Source: Flavobacteriales bacterium
GTDB lineage: Bacteria; Bacteroidota; Bacteroidia; Flavobacteriales_F; PHOS-HE28
Reading direction: 5' to 3'
NCBI GenBank assembly: GCA_026129465.1
Contig: JAHCIA010000001.1
Span: 1,497,964 to 1,561,963, forward strand
DNA length: 64,000 bases
The notes below the pieces were generated by a model that saw only the letters and a list, made by a program, of their open reading frames with translations, ran no database searches and was not told the origin of the DNA. This document shows, piece by piece, positions 1 through 9,540 of the stretch. Both the position numbers and the translations under genes were made by a program. Numbering within the stretch: the stretch's first letter is position 1; every line of letters starts with the position of its first letter.

Positions 1-1075
1 AATCCAACAGGGCCGCCAACGCTTCCGCGCCGATCGAGGCGGGCAGCAGCAGACCGGCCTCGGGACGCAGCACCTCGCTGACACCGCCCACAGCGTTGGC
101 CCAGATCGGTATGCCGAAGCTGGAAGCCTCCATCAGGGCCAGCGGCACGCCCTCGTGTCCACTCAAATGAAGCAGCAGGTCCACGGGATGGGTCATGTAC
201 CACGCGATCAAGGAGGCTTGGTCCACATCACCCTTCAGGTCCACATTGATGTTCGGCGGCAGTTCGCGCACCAGGGCGTCCAGTTCCGCGCGGTCCGGGC
301 CATCGCCGAAATGTGTCCAACGCACGTGCCGCTTCACCTGCTGCAACGCCTGCGCGATCAAGGTGATCCTTTTCGGTTTCCGCAGGTAGGCGCAACTGGC
401 GATCCGCAACACTGCATCAGGCTCCCATGGCGCAAGGCCATGGTCCGTGGTGCCCAGATGCGTGGCCACCACCTTACCCGCCTGGGCGGGCCATTGCTCA
501 CGCAGGTAGCGCGCACCATGCTCGGAGATGCAGCACACCCGGTCCACGGCTTCCATCTGCATGGCCCGATAGGGCATCACGCCATCGGGTCTTCGCTCCA
601 CATAGAGGTCCGAACCATGGGCCAGGGAGGCGAAACGGATGCGCGGGTCGCGCCGCTTCAGCAGAGCCAACACATTCGTCCAGTCCTCCATCCAGGCGGT
701 GAGCAACGCGACACGCGAGGGGTCGTAACGCGGCATCAGGTCGCGCCGCAGGACATCCGCCTTCCACAACAACTGGCGCGCATGGCTCAAACGTTCCGCG
801 AAAGCGCTCGATCCGCCATGTGCGGAAACGGTCCGGAACACTTCACCGGCACGCATCACCATGGCGCGCGCACCGATGGTGGAATGTTCATGATCGCGGT
901 CCCATGGCCTGAGCAAATCCACACCCTCGGGGAGCGATGCCCCTCCCGCACCCCGGAACATCGGCACCACCACCACCTTGCTGAACACCTCGGCCCAGAC
1001 CGGCATGGCGTGGTCCAGGAAGGTCTCGCCCGGGCCTTCGGGATACTTGCGCGTGAACAGCCAGAGCTCCCTCAT
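1..1075 (-). CDS. Glycosyltransferase family 4, partial (3' end outside window)
   Basis: About 358 codons of a GT4-type (GT-B fold) glycosyltransferase are visible; the C-terminal end lies beyond base 1. The N-terminus reads MRELWLFTRKYPEG. A C-terminal nucleotide-sugar site of the EGVPLALMEASSFG type (Glu-x7-Glu) is clear near the window edge. It probably adds a sugar to the polysaccharide repeat on the cytoplasmic face of the membrane. The start codon overlaps the stop of the preceding GT2 gene by ATGA at 1072-1075, which indicates translational coupling. It is a clear paralog of 4263-5477 (shared LWLFT start and HFGDGP-type core), so it is the third member of a duplicated three-gene module. 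Donor and acceptor sugars cannot be told from sequence. Confidence 0.85.
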   Translation of the reverse strand, partial: MRELWLFTRKYPEGPGETFLDHAMPVWAEVFSKVVVVPMFRGAGGASLPEGVDLLRPWDRDHEHSTIGARAMVMRAGEVFRTVSAHGGSSAFAERLSHARQLLWKADVLRRDLMPRYDPSRVALLTAWMEDWTNVLALLKRRDPRIRFASLAHGSDLYVERRPDGVMPYRAMQMEAVDRVCCISEHGARYLREQWPAQAGKVVATHLGTTDHGLAPWEPDAVLRIASCAYLRKPKRITLIAQALQQVKRHVRWTHFGDGPDRAELDALVRELPPNINVDLKGDVDQASLIAWYMTHPVDLLLHLSGHEGVPLALMEASSFGIPIWANAVGGVSEVLRPEAGLLLPASIGAEALAALLD

Positions 1076-2076
1076 GCCTTGCCCGGTTTCATGCGCCGCA
1101 TGTAGTGGCGCAGGAGAAAATAGAGCCGTGCCGCATCAAGCCGGCCACCTGCACTTCTCCACGCGCGCCAGGCCTGGGATCCGTGCGGCACGAGCAGGTG
1201 GAAGAGTTCGTCCCACGCGCGATCCACCCGTTGATGCATGGCGTCATCATCGGTCCACCCTGCCCGGGTGTTCCACATCACCAACCGATCCAACCACACG
1301 CGCAGGCGGCCGAGGCGTTCCGCATCGACCCGCTCAGGGACCACTTTCATCGCCATGGCGTGCAGGTCCACGTCGTCATCCGACAATGCTGGATGGCCCA
1401 GGATGCCGAACACATCACGGATCAGGAAGCGCAGATCGGCGGCCTTGTCGCGACCGTAGGAAACGCCTTGCGGGCCGTGGCGGTAGAGCACCAACGGTTC
1501 CGCCAGATTGGCCAGGCGCGTGTGCCGGGCGATGCGCGCCTGCAACATCCAGTCCTCGCCGTAGCGCGGCCAGTCATCGCCGAAGCGCAGACCATGATCG
1601 CGCAGCACCCGTGTGCGATAGGCGCTCACCGTTTGGAACACCGCCACACCGAAAAGCAATTGGGCGCGCAGGCCGGCATCTTCGGCCACCCGCCGTTTCT
1701 CGCCGGTGCTGCCGCCCATCATGCGCACCGCGCCGCCCAGCAGGCCCACCTCGGGATGTGCGTCCAGGTAAGCGACCTGTTTCGCGAAGCGCCCAGGCAG
1801 TTGCACATCGTCGGCGTCCACGCGCAGGATGTATTCCCCTTTCGCGTCATCCATGGCCACAGCGGCGGCATGGGCGGGTCCGCGATTCACCGGCGAGGCG
1901 ATGATCCGAAGTCTTGCATCCTGCAGACCGCGCAGGATCTCCAAACTGCCGTCCGTACTGCCGTCGTCCACGGCGATGACCTCAAAGCCGGCCATATCCT
2001 GCGCCAACACGCTGTCCAGGCACTCCCGCAGGAAGGGCGCCTTGTTGTAGACCGGTATCACCACGCTGGCCTTCAT
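1072..2076 (-). CDS. Glycosyltransferase family 2
   Basis: A 334-residue GT-A-fold glycosyltransferase. The N-terminus MKASVVIPVYNKAPFLREC and the acidic VDADD metal/nucleotide-sugar motif near residue 95 are typical GT2 features. It has no membrane segments, so it should work at the inner face of the cytoplasmic membrane. The start at 2076 is chosen because it gives the canonical GT2 N-terminus and an ATGA overlap with the upstream gene; a start further upstream (2118) would add 14 unusual residues. Its closest relative here is 5526-6521. Substrate unknown. Confidence 0.88.
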   Translation of the reverse strand: MKASVVIPVYNKAPFLRECLDSVLAQDMAGFEVIAVDDGSTDGSLEILRGLQDARLRIIASPVNRGPAHAAAVAMDDAKGEYILRVDADDVQLPGRFAKQVAYLDAHPEVGLLGGAVRMMGGSTGEKRRVAEDAGLRAQLLFGVAVFQTVSAYRTRVLRDHGLRFGDDWPRYGEDWMLQARIARHTRLANLAEPLVLYRHGPQGVSYGRDKAADLRFLIRDVFGILGHPALSDDDVDLHAMAMKVVPERVDAERLGRLRVWLDRLVMWNTRAGWTDDDAMHQRVDRAWDELFHLLVPHGSQAWRAWRSAGGRLDAARLYFLLRHYMRRMKPGKA

Positions 2077-3077
2077 CGGGTGAGATGCCGCCATTTGCGG
2101 CGCAGGCGGAAGGCCCACCAGCCGGGAACCCGCAGTTGGGAGCGAAGTGTGGCGAGCCAGGCGCGTTCCTCCCCGTCAAGCGAGGTATCGTGGAGCAGGT
2201 CCATCTCCGACAATGCGCGCATCATTCGGAACTGGTCCTTGCGGTGGATCACATGGTGCCACTTCAGCAGGAAGTACCGCGTCATGCGCAGCACCAAGGC
2301 CCCGTGCTCCTTGTCAGCGGGTATGGAGCGCATCCCTTCGGGCCAACGATGGCCGATGCGCAGGATCCCCGCGAGATCCGCGAGACCCGCGTTGAGGCAC
2401 AAGCCATACAGGATGCCCGCGATCTCGCCGGTGAAGGCGCGGTCCATGGCACGGCTCTTCATGGCGCCATGCACCCGGAAAATGGCCAGGGGCTCGGCTT
2501 CGAAACGCAGATGCTCCGTGCCGAAGCGAAAAAGCAGGCGCAGCCAGAGTTCATGGTCCATCGCATAATGCAGCACGGGATCCACGCCACCCAATTCACG
2601 CACCGCCGCCAACCGGAAGAAGGTGGACTGCTGGTTCACCATGGGGGCGATGTGGAGGCGACCGGGATCCGATGGATCATCCAGGGGCGCGATGCGCTCG
2701 GCACCCTGATCATCGCGCAACACCCGCTGCCCGCCATACACCAACAGCTGCGGATCGCGGTCGAAGGCCTGCGCCACGCGCTGCAGGGCACCAGGCAGCA
2801 GGGCATCATCACTGTTGAGCCAGCCGAACACCTCACCCGTGGCACGTGCCAGCCCCTTGTTGATGGCATCACTCTGGCCCGCGTCCTTCTCGCTGCACCA
2901 CCACGCGAGCCTGTCCGCATTCCGTTCCAATATCGCCACACTGCCGTCGGTGCTGCCGCCGTCCACCACGATGTGCTCCACCTCCGCATGTTCCTGTCCT
3001 GCCACCGAGAGCAGGCAGTCCTCCAAAAAGGCGGCCTGCTGGTAGCTGGGCGTGACGATGGAGATGCGGACGGACAT
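2073..3077 (-). CDS. Glycosyltransferase family 2
   Basis: A 334-residue GT2 enzyme of the type beginning RISIVTPSYQQAAFLE, followed by VVDGGSTDGS and the GWLNSDDALLPG acidic motif near residue 95. These belong to the nucleotide-diphosphosugar-binding half of the GT-A fold. The C-terminal half is basic and probably membrane-proximal. It overlaps the next gene by four bases and follows the GT4 gene at 3083 by five bases, so it is cotranscribed. It is paralogous to 6541-7551; both keep LAWWCSEKD and QSDA-NKGLARATG blocks. The sugar added is unknown. Confidence 0.88.
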   Translation of the reverse strand: MSVRISIVTPSYQQAAFLEDCLLSVAGQEHAEVEHIVVDGGSTDGSVAILERNADRLAWWCSEKDAGQSDAINKGLARATGEVFGWLNSDDALLPGALQRVAQAFDRDPQLLVYGGQRVLRDDQGAERIAPLDDPSDPGRLHIAPMVNQQSTFFRLAAVRELGGVDPVLHYAMDHELWLRLLFRFGTEHLRFEAEPLAIFRVHGAMKSRAMDRAFTGEIAGILYGLCLNAGLADLAGILRIGHRWPEGMRSIPADKEHGALVLRMTRYFLLKWHHVIHRKDQFRMMRALSEMDLLHDTSLDGEERAWLATLRSQLRVPGWWAFRLRRKWRHLTR

Positions 3078-3082
3078 GGCGT

Positions 3083-4258
3083 TCAGCGCGGCGGCGATGA
3101 ATATAGCCGGGCCACGCGGTTGGCGAGGTCCTCCACGGTGCCGCGTGTGGCGGCCAGGCGCAGTGCCGCACGCCCCATGGCGATCGTGCCCTGCGGATCA
3201 CGAAGGCGGGCCAGCATGTGCGACGTCAACTCCTCCACGGTGGCATACAGGTGTCCGGTCGCGCCCTCCTGGATCAATTCCGGCGTGGCGCCAGAGGCGT
3301 GGCCGATGACCGGAATGCCCGAGGCCATGGCTTCAGCGGTGGCACGGCCGTAGGCTTCATGGCGCGAGGTCATCAGCGCGCAATGCGCCCTGCCGAAGAC
3401 CGCGAAGGGGTCGCTGACGAAGCCCGGCAACAACACGTGGTCCGCGATGCCGAGTTCCGCGATCCGCTGGCGAACGGGCTCCACGGCGCCGTCACCGGCG
3501 AGTTCCAGGACCGCATCAGGTGCTTCGCGCAGCACTTGGGCGAAGGCTTCGACCGCATCGAGCTGGCCCTTGGCCTTGTGGAACAATCCCACCATCGCGA
3601 AACGAAAAGCGCCCATGGCCTTCCACCGCGCTTCGGCACCGGCCACCAACTGCGCCAGCCGGGCCGCATCGGCCACGGGGTTGGGCATCACCTCCACGGG
3701 CAGGTCCTCCCCGCCGATCCGCAGCAGTTCATCGCGCACCGCACCGCTCACGGCGATGACCGCGTCGGCTTGTCGCAAGGCGCTGCGCCAGGCCCCGTCC
3801 CCACCATCCGGATACAGGCCGTAGTGGAGGCCCGGCAGCTCGCGGACATGCCAGGCATGCCTCGCCCCCGCCGCCTTGGCCAAGGCGCCGCCCAGCCCGA
3901 TCACCGCACTGTTGCTGTGGATCCACTGCGCGCGATGGGTGCGGGCATGCGCCACCAGCCTGGGCAGCACCTCCTTGGCCGCCCGTGCACGCGCCGCGAT
4001 GCCCCTGCGGCGTGCGAGCCATTGCTTCAACCGATGATGCGGCCCGCCCATGGACACACGCGGCGCCATCCACACCGGGAAGGGTTCCACCACGAAGGCG
4101 ATGTCCTCCTTCAACAGGTCCTCCTCCAAAGGTCCTTCCCTGGCCAGCACCACCAAGGGCTCCACCTGCTCGGCGGCCTTCAGGCGCGTCACCAGGTCCA
4201 GCAGGGAGCGGTTGGCCCCATAGCGGTCCGCGTAGTGGGTGAGGAAGACCACGCGCAT
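3083..4258 (-). CDS. Glycosyltransferase family 4
   Basis: A 391-residue GT4 (GT-B fold) glycosyltransferase. The N-terminus is MRVVFLTHYADRYGANRSLL; an internal GLFHKAKGQ loop precedes the C-terminal donor-binding motif EAYGRATAEAMASG (Glu-x7-Glu). The start at 4258 gives the standard GT4 first strand; a longer reading from 4369 would add 37 low-complexity residues. The gene sits four bases after the stop of 4263-5477. Unlike its neighbours it has no second copy in the window, so it separates the two copies of the duplicated module. Linkage and sugar are not predictable. Confidence 0.87.
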   Translation of the reverse strand: MRVVFLTHYADRYGANRSLLDLVTRLKAAEQVEPLVVLAREGPLEEDLLKEDIAFVVEPFPVWMAPRVSMGGPHHRLKQWLARRRGIAARARAAKEVLPRLVAHARTHRAQWIHSNSAVIGLGGALAKAAGARHAWHVRELPGLHYGLYPDGGDGAWRSALRQADAVIAVSGAVRDELLRIGGEDLPVEVMPNPVADAARLAQLVAGAEARWKAMGAFRFAMVGLFHKAKGQLDAVEAFAQVLREAPDAVLELAGDGAVEPVRQRIAELGIADHVLLPGFVSDPFAVFGRAHCALMTSRHEAYGRATAEAMASGIPVIGHASGATPELIQEGATGHLYATVEELTSHMLARLRDPQGTIAMGRAALRLAATRGTVEDLANRVARLYSSPPR

Positions 4259-4262
4259 GGGC

Positions 4263-5477
4263 TCAAAGTTCCAGCAGTTCGCGGGCGAAGCGCTCGTGGA
4301 TGGTGTCCGATTCGAAGTGCTCCTTCCAAAAAGCGCGCGCCGCATCGCGCCGGCCGGGATCGTGGCCACGCCGGTGGAAGGCCGTCATCCGTGCCATGAG
4401 TTCCGAAGCGTTGGCATCGTGGGGAAGCAGATCGCCGGTATGCGCGTTGACGATCTCCGACACCCCGCCGGCATCGGCCGCCATGAGGGGTATGCCGAAG
4501 CTGGCGGCCTCCTGCAGCACCACGGCCACACCGCCTTCCGATGAACTCATGTGGACGAAAAGGTCGACGGGGTGATGACGGTAGTGGTCGATCAGGGCCT
4601 GGTTGGCCACGGCACCTTTCAGCTCCACCCGCACATGATCGGGCAGGCCCGCGATGATGGCCTCCAACGCGGGTCGTTCAGGGCCATCGCCGAAATGCGT
4701 CCATCTTACGGGTATCGACGCTTCGTGCAGGGCCTCGGCGATGAGGTGCACCCGTTTCAGCGGCACCAGATTGGAGCAGGACACGATGCGCAGCGCGTCA
4801 GCTGGCGACCAGGGTGCGATGCCATGATCGGCGGTGCCGGTATGTACGGTGCGCAGCTTGTGCGCGAGATCCGGGAAGCGCTCCGCCAGGTGGATGCGGC
4901 CCGCTTCCGAGACCGGGTAGAGCCGGTCGGCGCTGCGCATGCGGAACGCCTGGAAGGGCGGCCAGCCACCGTCAGCGCGATGCGCGAACATGTCGAAGCC
5001 GCGCATGCGGGCCGTGAAACGAACGCGTGGGTCCATCAGCTTCCACAGGGCCAACGTGGTCGCCTGGTCGTCGGTCCAATTGCTGTGCAGCGCCACGCGC
5101 GACGGGTCGTAGGAACTTCCCAGGGCCGCACGCATGAGCAGGGCCCGGCGCAGGGCCTGCCGCAGCCGTGCCATGATCTCCCGGCGTTTCAGCCGATACA
5201 TCGCCGGGGATGGCGCGGAGGCCTTCACCTCGCGCATGACCCGCCGCAGGAGACCAGCGTGCATGGCGGTATCCAGCCATGACGCGGCCTTATCGGGATC
5301 ATGGAAGACCGCACGCATGGCAGCGTTGGGCGGCATGGGTCGAAGACCTTCCCTCTCGTATGCCGGGAAGACCACCACTTCATCGAAAACGCGGCAGAAG
5401 GAGCGCAACTCGTGGCCCACGGAGATCTCCATGGAGCCCGTGGGAAAGTGGTGTGTAAAGAGCCAGAGGGAGCGCAT
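4263..5477 (-). CDS. Glycosyltransferase family 4
   Basis: A 404-residue GT4 enzyme starting MRSLWLFTHHFPTG. The donor-site motif EGGVAVVLQEAASFG lies in the C-terminal Rossmann domain, and RIVSCSNLVPLKR and WTHFGDGPE are typical of the family. It is paralogous to the partial gene at 1-1075 (shared RxLWLFT start, RVAL, HFGDGP, DLKG/ELKG and HLS/HMS blocks). A 48-base gap separates it from the preceding GT2 gene. Inferred role: a sugar-transfer step in the same polysaccharide repeat unit. Confidence 0.87.
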   Translation of the reverse strand: MRSLWLFTHHFPTGSMEISVGHELRSFCRVFDEVVVFPAYEREGLRPMPPNAAMRAVFHDPDKAASWLDTAMHAGLLRRVMREVKASAPSPAMYRLKRREIMARLRQALRRALLMRAALGSSYDPSRVALHSNWTDDQATTLALWKLMDPRVRFTARMRGFDMFAHRADGGWPPFQAFRMRSADRLYPVSEAGRIHLAERFPDLAHKLRTVHTGTADHGIAPWSPADALRIVSCSNLVPLKRVHLIAEALHEASIPVRWTHFGDGPERPALEAIIAGLPDHVRVELKGAVANQALIDHYRHHPVDLFVHMSSSEGGVAVVLQEAASFGIPLMAADAGGVSEIVNAHTGDLLPHDANASELMARMTAFHRRGHDPGRRDAARAFWKEHFESDTIHERFARELLEL

Positions 5478-5525
5478 GCCGGGACCCGCGTGGGCAAGCT
5501 ACGATCCGCAGCGCAAGCGACATGC

Positions 5526-6521
5526 TCATCCCCGGCGCACGGCGGCCAGGCGCGCCTTGGCGAGGTAGGCCAGCCTTTCGAGCGACCAGCCCCCATCACA
5601 TCGCAGGAACTCCAGTGCCGGAGCCATGCCGCGTGCTGCCAGGCGATTGAAAAGCCCATCCCAGGCCTTGCGCAGCCGGCGCTCCATGGCCTCGGGCGGA
5701 GCGAAACCACTGGCCTTGTTCCAGGCGCGGAGCCGGTCCAACCATCGGTGGCAGGCGGCCACTTGGGCCCGCGTGACATGGACCGGCACGATGTGCGAGG
5801 CGAGCAGATGCGCCTCAACTTCCTCCGGGGTGGGTTCCAGACCCAGGTCGCGAAGCACCAAGGCGATCCGGTGGCGCCGGGTGGCCGCCCGATCCTGCCC
5901 ATGCGCGATGTTCTGTGTGCCGCGGCGATACAGGATGAGCGGGTCCGCCACGTTTCCAAAGGAGGCATGGCGCGCGAGCGACAGCCAGAAGAACCAGTCC
6001 TCGCCGATGCGCGGCCAATGGTCCTGATAGCGTATGCCATGCCTTCTCAAGACCTCCGTTCGCATGATGCTGGCCCCCTGCGGCACCGGGACGCCGAAAA
6101 CAAGTTCAGCGCGGCAGTCCGCATCATCCGGGGAATAGGTCCATTCGCCTTCCTCCGCGCCGAAGAGCCGCACCGTGCCACCACTGGCGCCGATGTGCGG
6201 ATGAGCATCCATGTAGCTCACCTGCACCGCCAAACGGCCGGGAAGCATCAGGTCGTCGGCATCAAGGCGCGCGATGTATTCGCCCTGCGCCAGGTCCATG
6301 GCACGCTGGGCCGCACCGGCAGGACCGAGATTCCGCTCCAAGGCCACCACGCGCAACCGGGGATCACCCACGGCCCGCAGGATCGCCAGGCTGTCATCGG
6401 TGCTGGCGTCGTCCACGGCGATCAGCTCGAAGTCGCCGAAGGTCTGCCCCAGGATGCTGTGCAGGCATTCGCGGAGCCAGGGCGCCTTGTTGTAGACCGG
6501 AAGCACCACGCTGACCTTCAT
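5526..6521 (-). CDS. Glycosyltransferase family 2
   Basis: A 331-residue GT2 protein starting MKVSVVLPVYNKAPWLREC, with AVDDASTDDS and the ARLDADDLMLPGR metal-binding segment. It is the paralog of 1072-2076; both share YNKAP-LRECL, GEYI-R-DADD, LPGR and DAHP blocks over the N-terminal half and diverge more in the C-terminal acceptor half. That pattern is expected when two transferases keep the same fold but act on different acceptors. It lies 19 bases after 6541-7551 in the same operon. Confidence 0.87.
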   Translation of the reverse strand: MKVSVVLPVYNKAPWLRECLHSILGQTFGDFELIAVDDASTDDSLAILRAVGDPRLRVVALERNLGPAGAAQRAMDLAQGEYIARLDADDLMLPGRLAVQVSYMDAHPHIGASGGTVRLFGAEEGEWTYSPDDADCRAELVFGVPVPQGASIMRTEVLRRHGIRYQDHWPRIGEDWFFWLSLARHASFGNVADPLILYRRGTQNIAHGQDRAATRRHRIALVLRDLGLEPTPEEVEAHLLASHIVPVHVTRAQVAACHRWLDRLRAWNKASGFAPPEAMERRLRKAWDGLFNRLAARGMAPALEFLRCDGGWSLERLAYLAKARLAAVRRG

Positions 6522-6540
6522 CGCTGCTGTGGCCCTGCCT

Positions 6541-7551
6541 TTACCGCGATCCGCGCAGATGACGGAGTTTGCGACCCGCCCGGAAGGCGAGCCAGCCGGG
6601 CACCTTCAGCTGCCGGTCCAGTTTCTCCAGCCTGGCGCGCTCCGCATCATCGAGCGGCACATCCGAGATGTCGATCCGCCGGCGGAAAGCGCGCATCATG
6701 CTGAACTGCTCGCGCACATGGATGGTGTGGTGCCACTTCAGGAGGAAATGCGTCACCATCTCCTTGGCGAGTCCCTGCTTCGCTTCTGGCACGGGCATGG
6801 GCCTGATGCCCGGTGAGATGTGGTGTCCCAAGGCGAGCACGCCTGCGAGATCCTCGCGACCGGCGGACAGGCACACCCCATGGAGCACCGTGGCCCGCTC
6901 ATCCAGGAATCGTCGCTGGTACCGCACCGTTTTGCAGTCGTCGTGCAGCCGCGCCACGGCGAGCCGCTCGTCCACGAAGCGCATGCGGTCCGTGCCGAAA
7001 TGGAAGGCGAGGCGCAGGACCAATTCGTAGTCCATCACATAGTGCAAGCGCGTTTCCAACCCGCCCACCTCGCGCACGGCGTCCATGCGAAAGAAAGTGG
7101 AAGGCTGGTCGAAGCCCGGGTTGCGCATGAAACGCCGCTCGTCGCTGGCATCCACCACGCGCTCGGGCAAGGTGTCGCCCGCGGTCGAGCGCAACAGGCT
7201 TCTCCCGCCGAAGACGACGAGTTGCGGGTCCTGCTCGAAGGCATCGGCCACGCGATGCAATGTGCCGGGCAGCAACATATCGTCACTGTTGAGCCAGCCG
7301 AAGAGGTCGCCGGTGGCGCGCGCGAGTCCCTTGTTCAAAGCGTCGCTCTGGCCCTGGTCCTTCTCGCTGCACCACCACGCCAACTGGTCCGCATGGGCCA
7401 TGATGATCTCCCGCGACCCATCGGTGCTGCCGCCATCCACCACCAGATGCTCCAAGGCTGTGTAGCCCTGATCATGCACCGACCGAAGACATTCCTCCAG
7501 ATAGGCCGCCTGCTGGAAACTGGGGGTTGTCAGGGATATCCGCAGCATCAT
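6541..7551 (-). CDS. Glycosyltransferase family 2
   Basis: A 336-residue GT2 enzyme. The N-terminus MMLRISLTTPSFQQAAYLEEC and the FGWLNSDDMLLPG acidic motif match 2073-3077. ATG codons at 7551 and 7548 are equally possible; 7551 is given, and an upstream ATG at 7566 would only add five residues. The C-terminal half is rich in Arg/Lys. It is the first gene of the upstream copy of the duplicated three-gene glycosyltransferase module. Acceptor and donor unknown. Confidence 0.85.
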   Translation of the reverse strand: MMLRISLTTPSFQQAAYLEECLRSVHDQGYTALEHLVVDGGSTDGSREIIMAHADQLAWWCSEKDQGQSDALNKGLARATGDLFGWLNSDDMLLPGTLHRVADAFEQDPQLVVFGGRSLLRSTAGDTLPERVVDASDERRFMRNPGFDQPSTFFRMDAVREVGGLETRLHYVMDYELVLRLAFHFGTDRMRFVDERLAVARLHDDCKTVRYQRRFLDERATVLHGVCLSAGREDLAGVLALGHHISPGIRPMPVPEAKQGLAKEMVTHFLLKWHHTIHVREQFSMMRAFRRRIDISDVPLDDAERARLEKLDRQLKVPGWLAFRAGRKLRHLRGSR

Positions 7552-7579
7552 CGCTACTTCAAGCATCGGACCCCGTCGT

Positions 7580-8569
7580 TCAACGGGTCTTGAACAGGAA
7601 GCCCTCGATCCCCGGGTACCAGGCTTTCAAGGCGTTCCGCATCGTGGTGGTCCATCGCCAGGAATGGCCTCGCTCCGCCGCGATGGCCTTCCAAAAGTAC
7701 CGCATGGCCTTGCGATCACGTGACCTTTCGGCGAGCTGCCAGCCATGGAGCAGCAGGTTCATGCGCTTCCTGTGGATCGCTTCCCGGTACTCTCCGTCCG
7801 TCATGTCGTCGAGCAGTTCCAGCAACCTGGCGTGCACTTCGGTCTTGAAGATGTCGCTCTTCATGGAATACACGCCACCGGCGTGGACATGGCGGACCGC
7901 GGTGCTTTCGGGCAGGTAGACCAAATGGCCTGCGCGTGTGATGTGCGTGAAGAGGATTGTATCACCCACCGGCGCGGTGATCATCTGTGGCGGCATTGTC
8001 CTTATCGTTTCCCGCAGGAACACCACCGTACACGTGGCGATATTCTGGCCCAGCACCACATCCTTCCGGGTCACAGGCGCCATTGGGACCCGCTTCTGAA
8101 GCCCATCGAGATATGGGGTCCGAACGCCATCCTCCTCGTTCCAAGCATTGGTGAAGCAACCCACCGCCAGCGGATCGGCCTCGATGGCATCCACCTGTTT
8201 CTGGAGCTTGTCCGGATCGGTCCAGTGATCGTCGCCCTCGCACAGTGCGATGTACCTGCCACGTGCCTCGGCCAACAACGCGAGCAGGTTCGCCCTGCCG
8301 GTGGGCCTGCCGTCGATCATCATCACATCCTTGCGGCTTCGAAGGAACAGCCTGATCCGTTCCGGGTGGGCTTCCGCGTATCGCCGGCAGATCTCCCTGG
8401 TACCATCCGTGCTCTCATCCTCACCCAGGAGCACCTCCACCGCGAAGGTGGTCCTCTGCATCAGGATGCCGTCGAGGCATGGCCCAATGAACGCAGCATG
8501 CTGGTAGGTGGGAACGACCACCGACACCAAGGGGGCGATGGCACCCTGGTTCACGTTACGCTCCTCCAT
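7580..8569 (-). CDS. Glycosyltransferase family 2
   Basis: A 329-residue GT2 protein of a different subgroup from its neighbours. It reads VSVVVPTYQHAAFIGPCLDG, LLGEDESTDGTREICR, then IALCEGDDHWTDPDKLQKQ, the form seen in many capsule and O-antigen transferases. The first 12 residues are an unstructured leader. It lies between the other glycosyltransferases and a sulfotransferase (8734-9540); a 164-base gap separates it from that gene, one of the larger gaps in the cluster, so an internal promoter is possible although I see no clear one. Confidence 0.86.
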   Translation of the reverse strand: MEERNVNQGAIAPLVSVVVPTYQHAAFIGPCLDGILMQRTTFAVEVLLGEDESTDGTREICRRYAEAHPERIRLFLRSRKDVMMIDGRPTGRANLLALLAEARGRYIALCEGDDHWTDPDKLQKQVDAIEADPLAVGCFTNAWNEEDGVRTPYLDGLQKRVPMAPVTRKDVVLGQNIATCTVVFLRETIRTMPPQMITAPVGDTILFTHITRAGHLVYLPESTAVRHVHAGGVYSMKSDIFKTEVHARLLELLDDMTDGEYREAIHRKRMNLLLHGWQLAERSRDRKAMRYFWKAIAAERGHSWRWTTTMRNALKAWYPGIEGFLFKTR

Positions 8570-8733
8570 GTGAAAAGGTCATACAGCACCATCGCATGGC
8601 GACATCGAAGAAGCATGATCGGAGGCGAGGGGGCAAGCGATGGATGCGATGGCGAAGCGGGCAAAGTTGCGATGTTCCATGCGATGGACACACCTCGAGG
8701 GATCACATGGGCGTGCATGATGGCCGCACCCGA

Positions 8734-9540
8734 TCAAAGAAAACGGGACAAGGGGCCGCCGCTCAATTCATCCTGTATGGTGCGCGCTATGCTGGCCGGA
8801 AGGCGATCCCGCCAAGCCGTATCAGGCCTTTCCAAACGATAGATGCTGTTGGCGTCCTCGCCCTGCCTGCTCCGGCTCTGTTCAATGAACGCTACGGTCT
8901 CCGGGCCGAGGTCAAGGGCACAGAATGCGAAAACGTCCCTGACCACCTCGATGGGATCGGCGTTCAGGTCCGCGTATCGCACCACCTTCACCTGCGATGG
9001 ATGCTCACGCTCAAGGTCCAGGAACAATTGCGCGACCTCCTTCCATTTGTCGAATCCGAAGAATTCCTCCGGTCTGTTCTGGTTCTTGCTGGCCCCGCTC
9101 CGCCACTCCTCATCCACATTCCATTCCGGCCTGAACTCGCGGGGAGCATGGATCCAACTATCGATCACCGCGCAAGGGTGCCGCACAAGACCCACCACCT
9201 TCAGCCCGGGCACCTGCTCCACCATACGGCGTACGATATGGTTGTATCGGACCTCCTTCATCACGATGTGGCTGGTGTCGGGTGATTCGGCCCACGATGG
9301 ATACTCCACGTGGATATGACCCACCTTCTGGAGCACGAAATCGTCCTCGGTCCGCTTGATGTCCTGAAAGAACCGGACGATCTCCTCACGCGTGCTGGAT
9401 CCGTTCAACCGACCCTTGAACGCATAGGAGAACAAGGGCTGGAAGCGGTATGCGACCCGCGGCGAGCTTCTGAATATCTGCCCAAGCCACGACGATCCGG
9501 AGCGAGGCACGCTTTGTATCGAGACCAACTGTTCGTTCAT
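8734..9540 (-). CDS. Sulfotransferase family protein
   Basis: A 268-residue protein with the two PAPS-binding signatures of sulfotransferases. The 5'-phosphosulfate loop is VPRSGSSWLGQIF near residues 10-22, and the 3'-phosphate motif is GLVRHPCAVIDSW in the middle. It should transfer sulfate from PAPS to a hydroxyl or amine of the glycan or its precursor in the cytoplasm. The start at 9540 is set by an ATGA overlap with the WbqC-family gene upstream and puts the P-loop at the normal distance from the N-terminus. It is one of three sulfotransferases in this cluster and is only distantly similar to the other two. The real acceptor could also be a lipid or small molecule. Confidence 0.8.
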   Translation of the reverse strand: MNEQLVSIQSVPRSGSSWLGQIFRSSPRVAYRFQPLFSYAFKGRLNGSSTREEIVRFFQDIKRTEDDFVLQKVGHIHVEYPSWAESPDTSHIVMKEVRYNHIVRRMVEQVPGLKVVGLVRHPCAVIDSWIHAPREFRPEWNVDEEWRSGASKNQNRPEEFFGFDKWKEVAQLFLDLEREHPSQVKVVRYADLNADPIEVVRDVFAFCALDLGPETVAFIEQSRSRQGEDANSIYRLERPDTAWRDRLPASIARTIQDELSGGPLSRFL

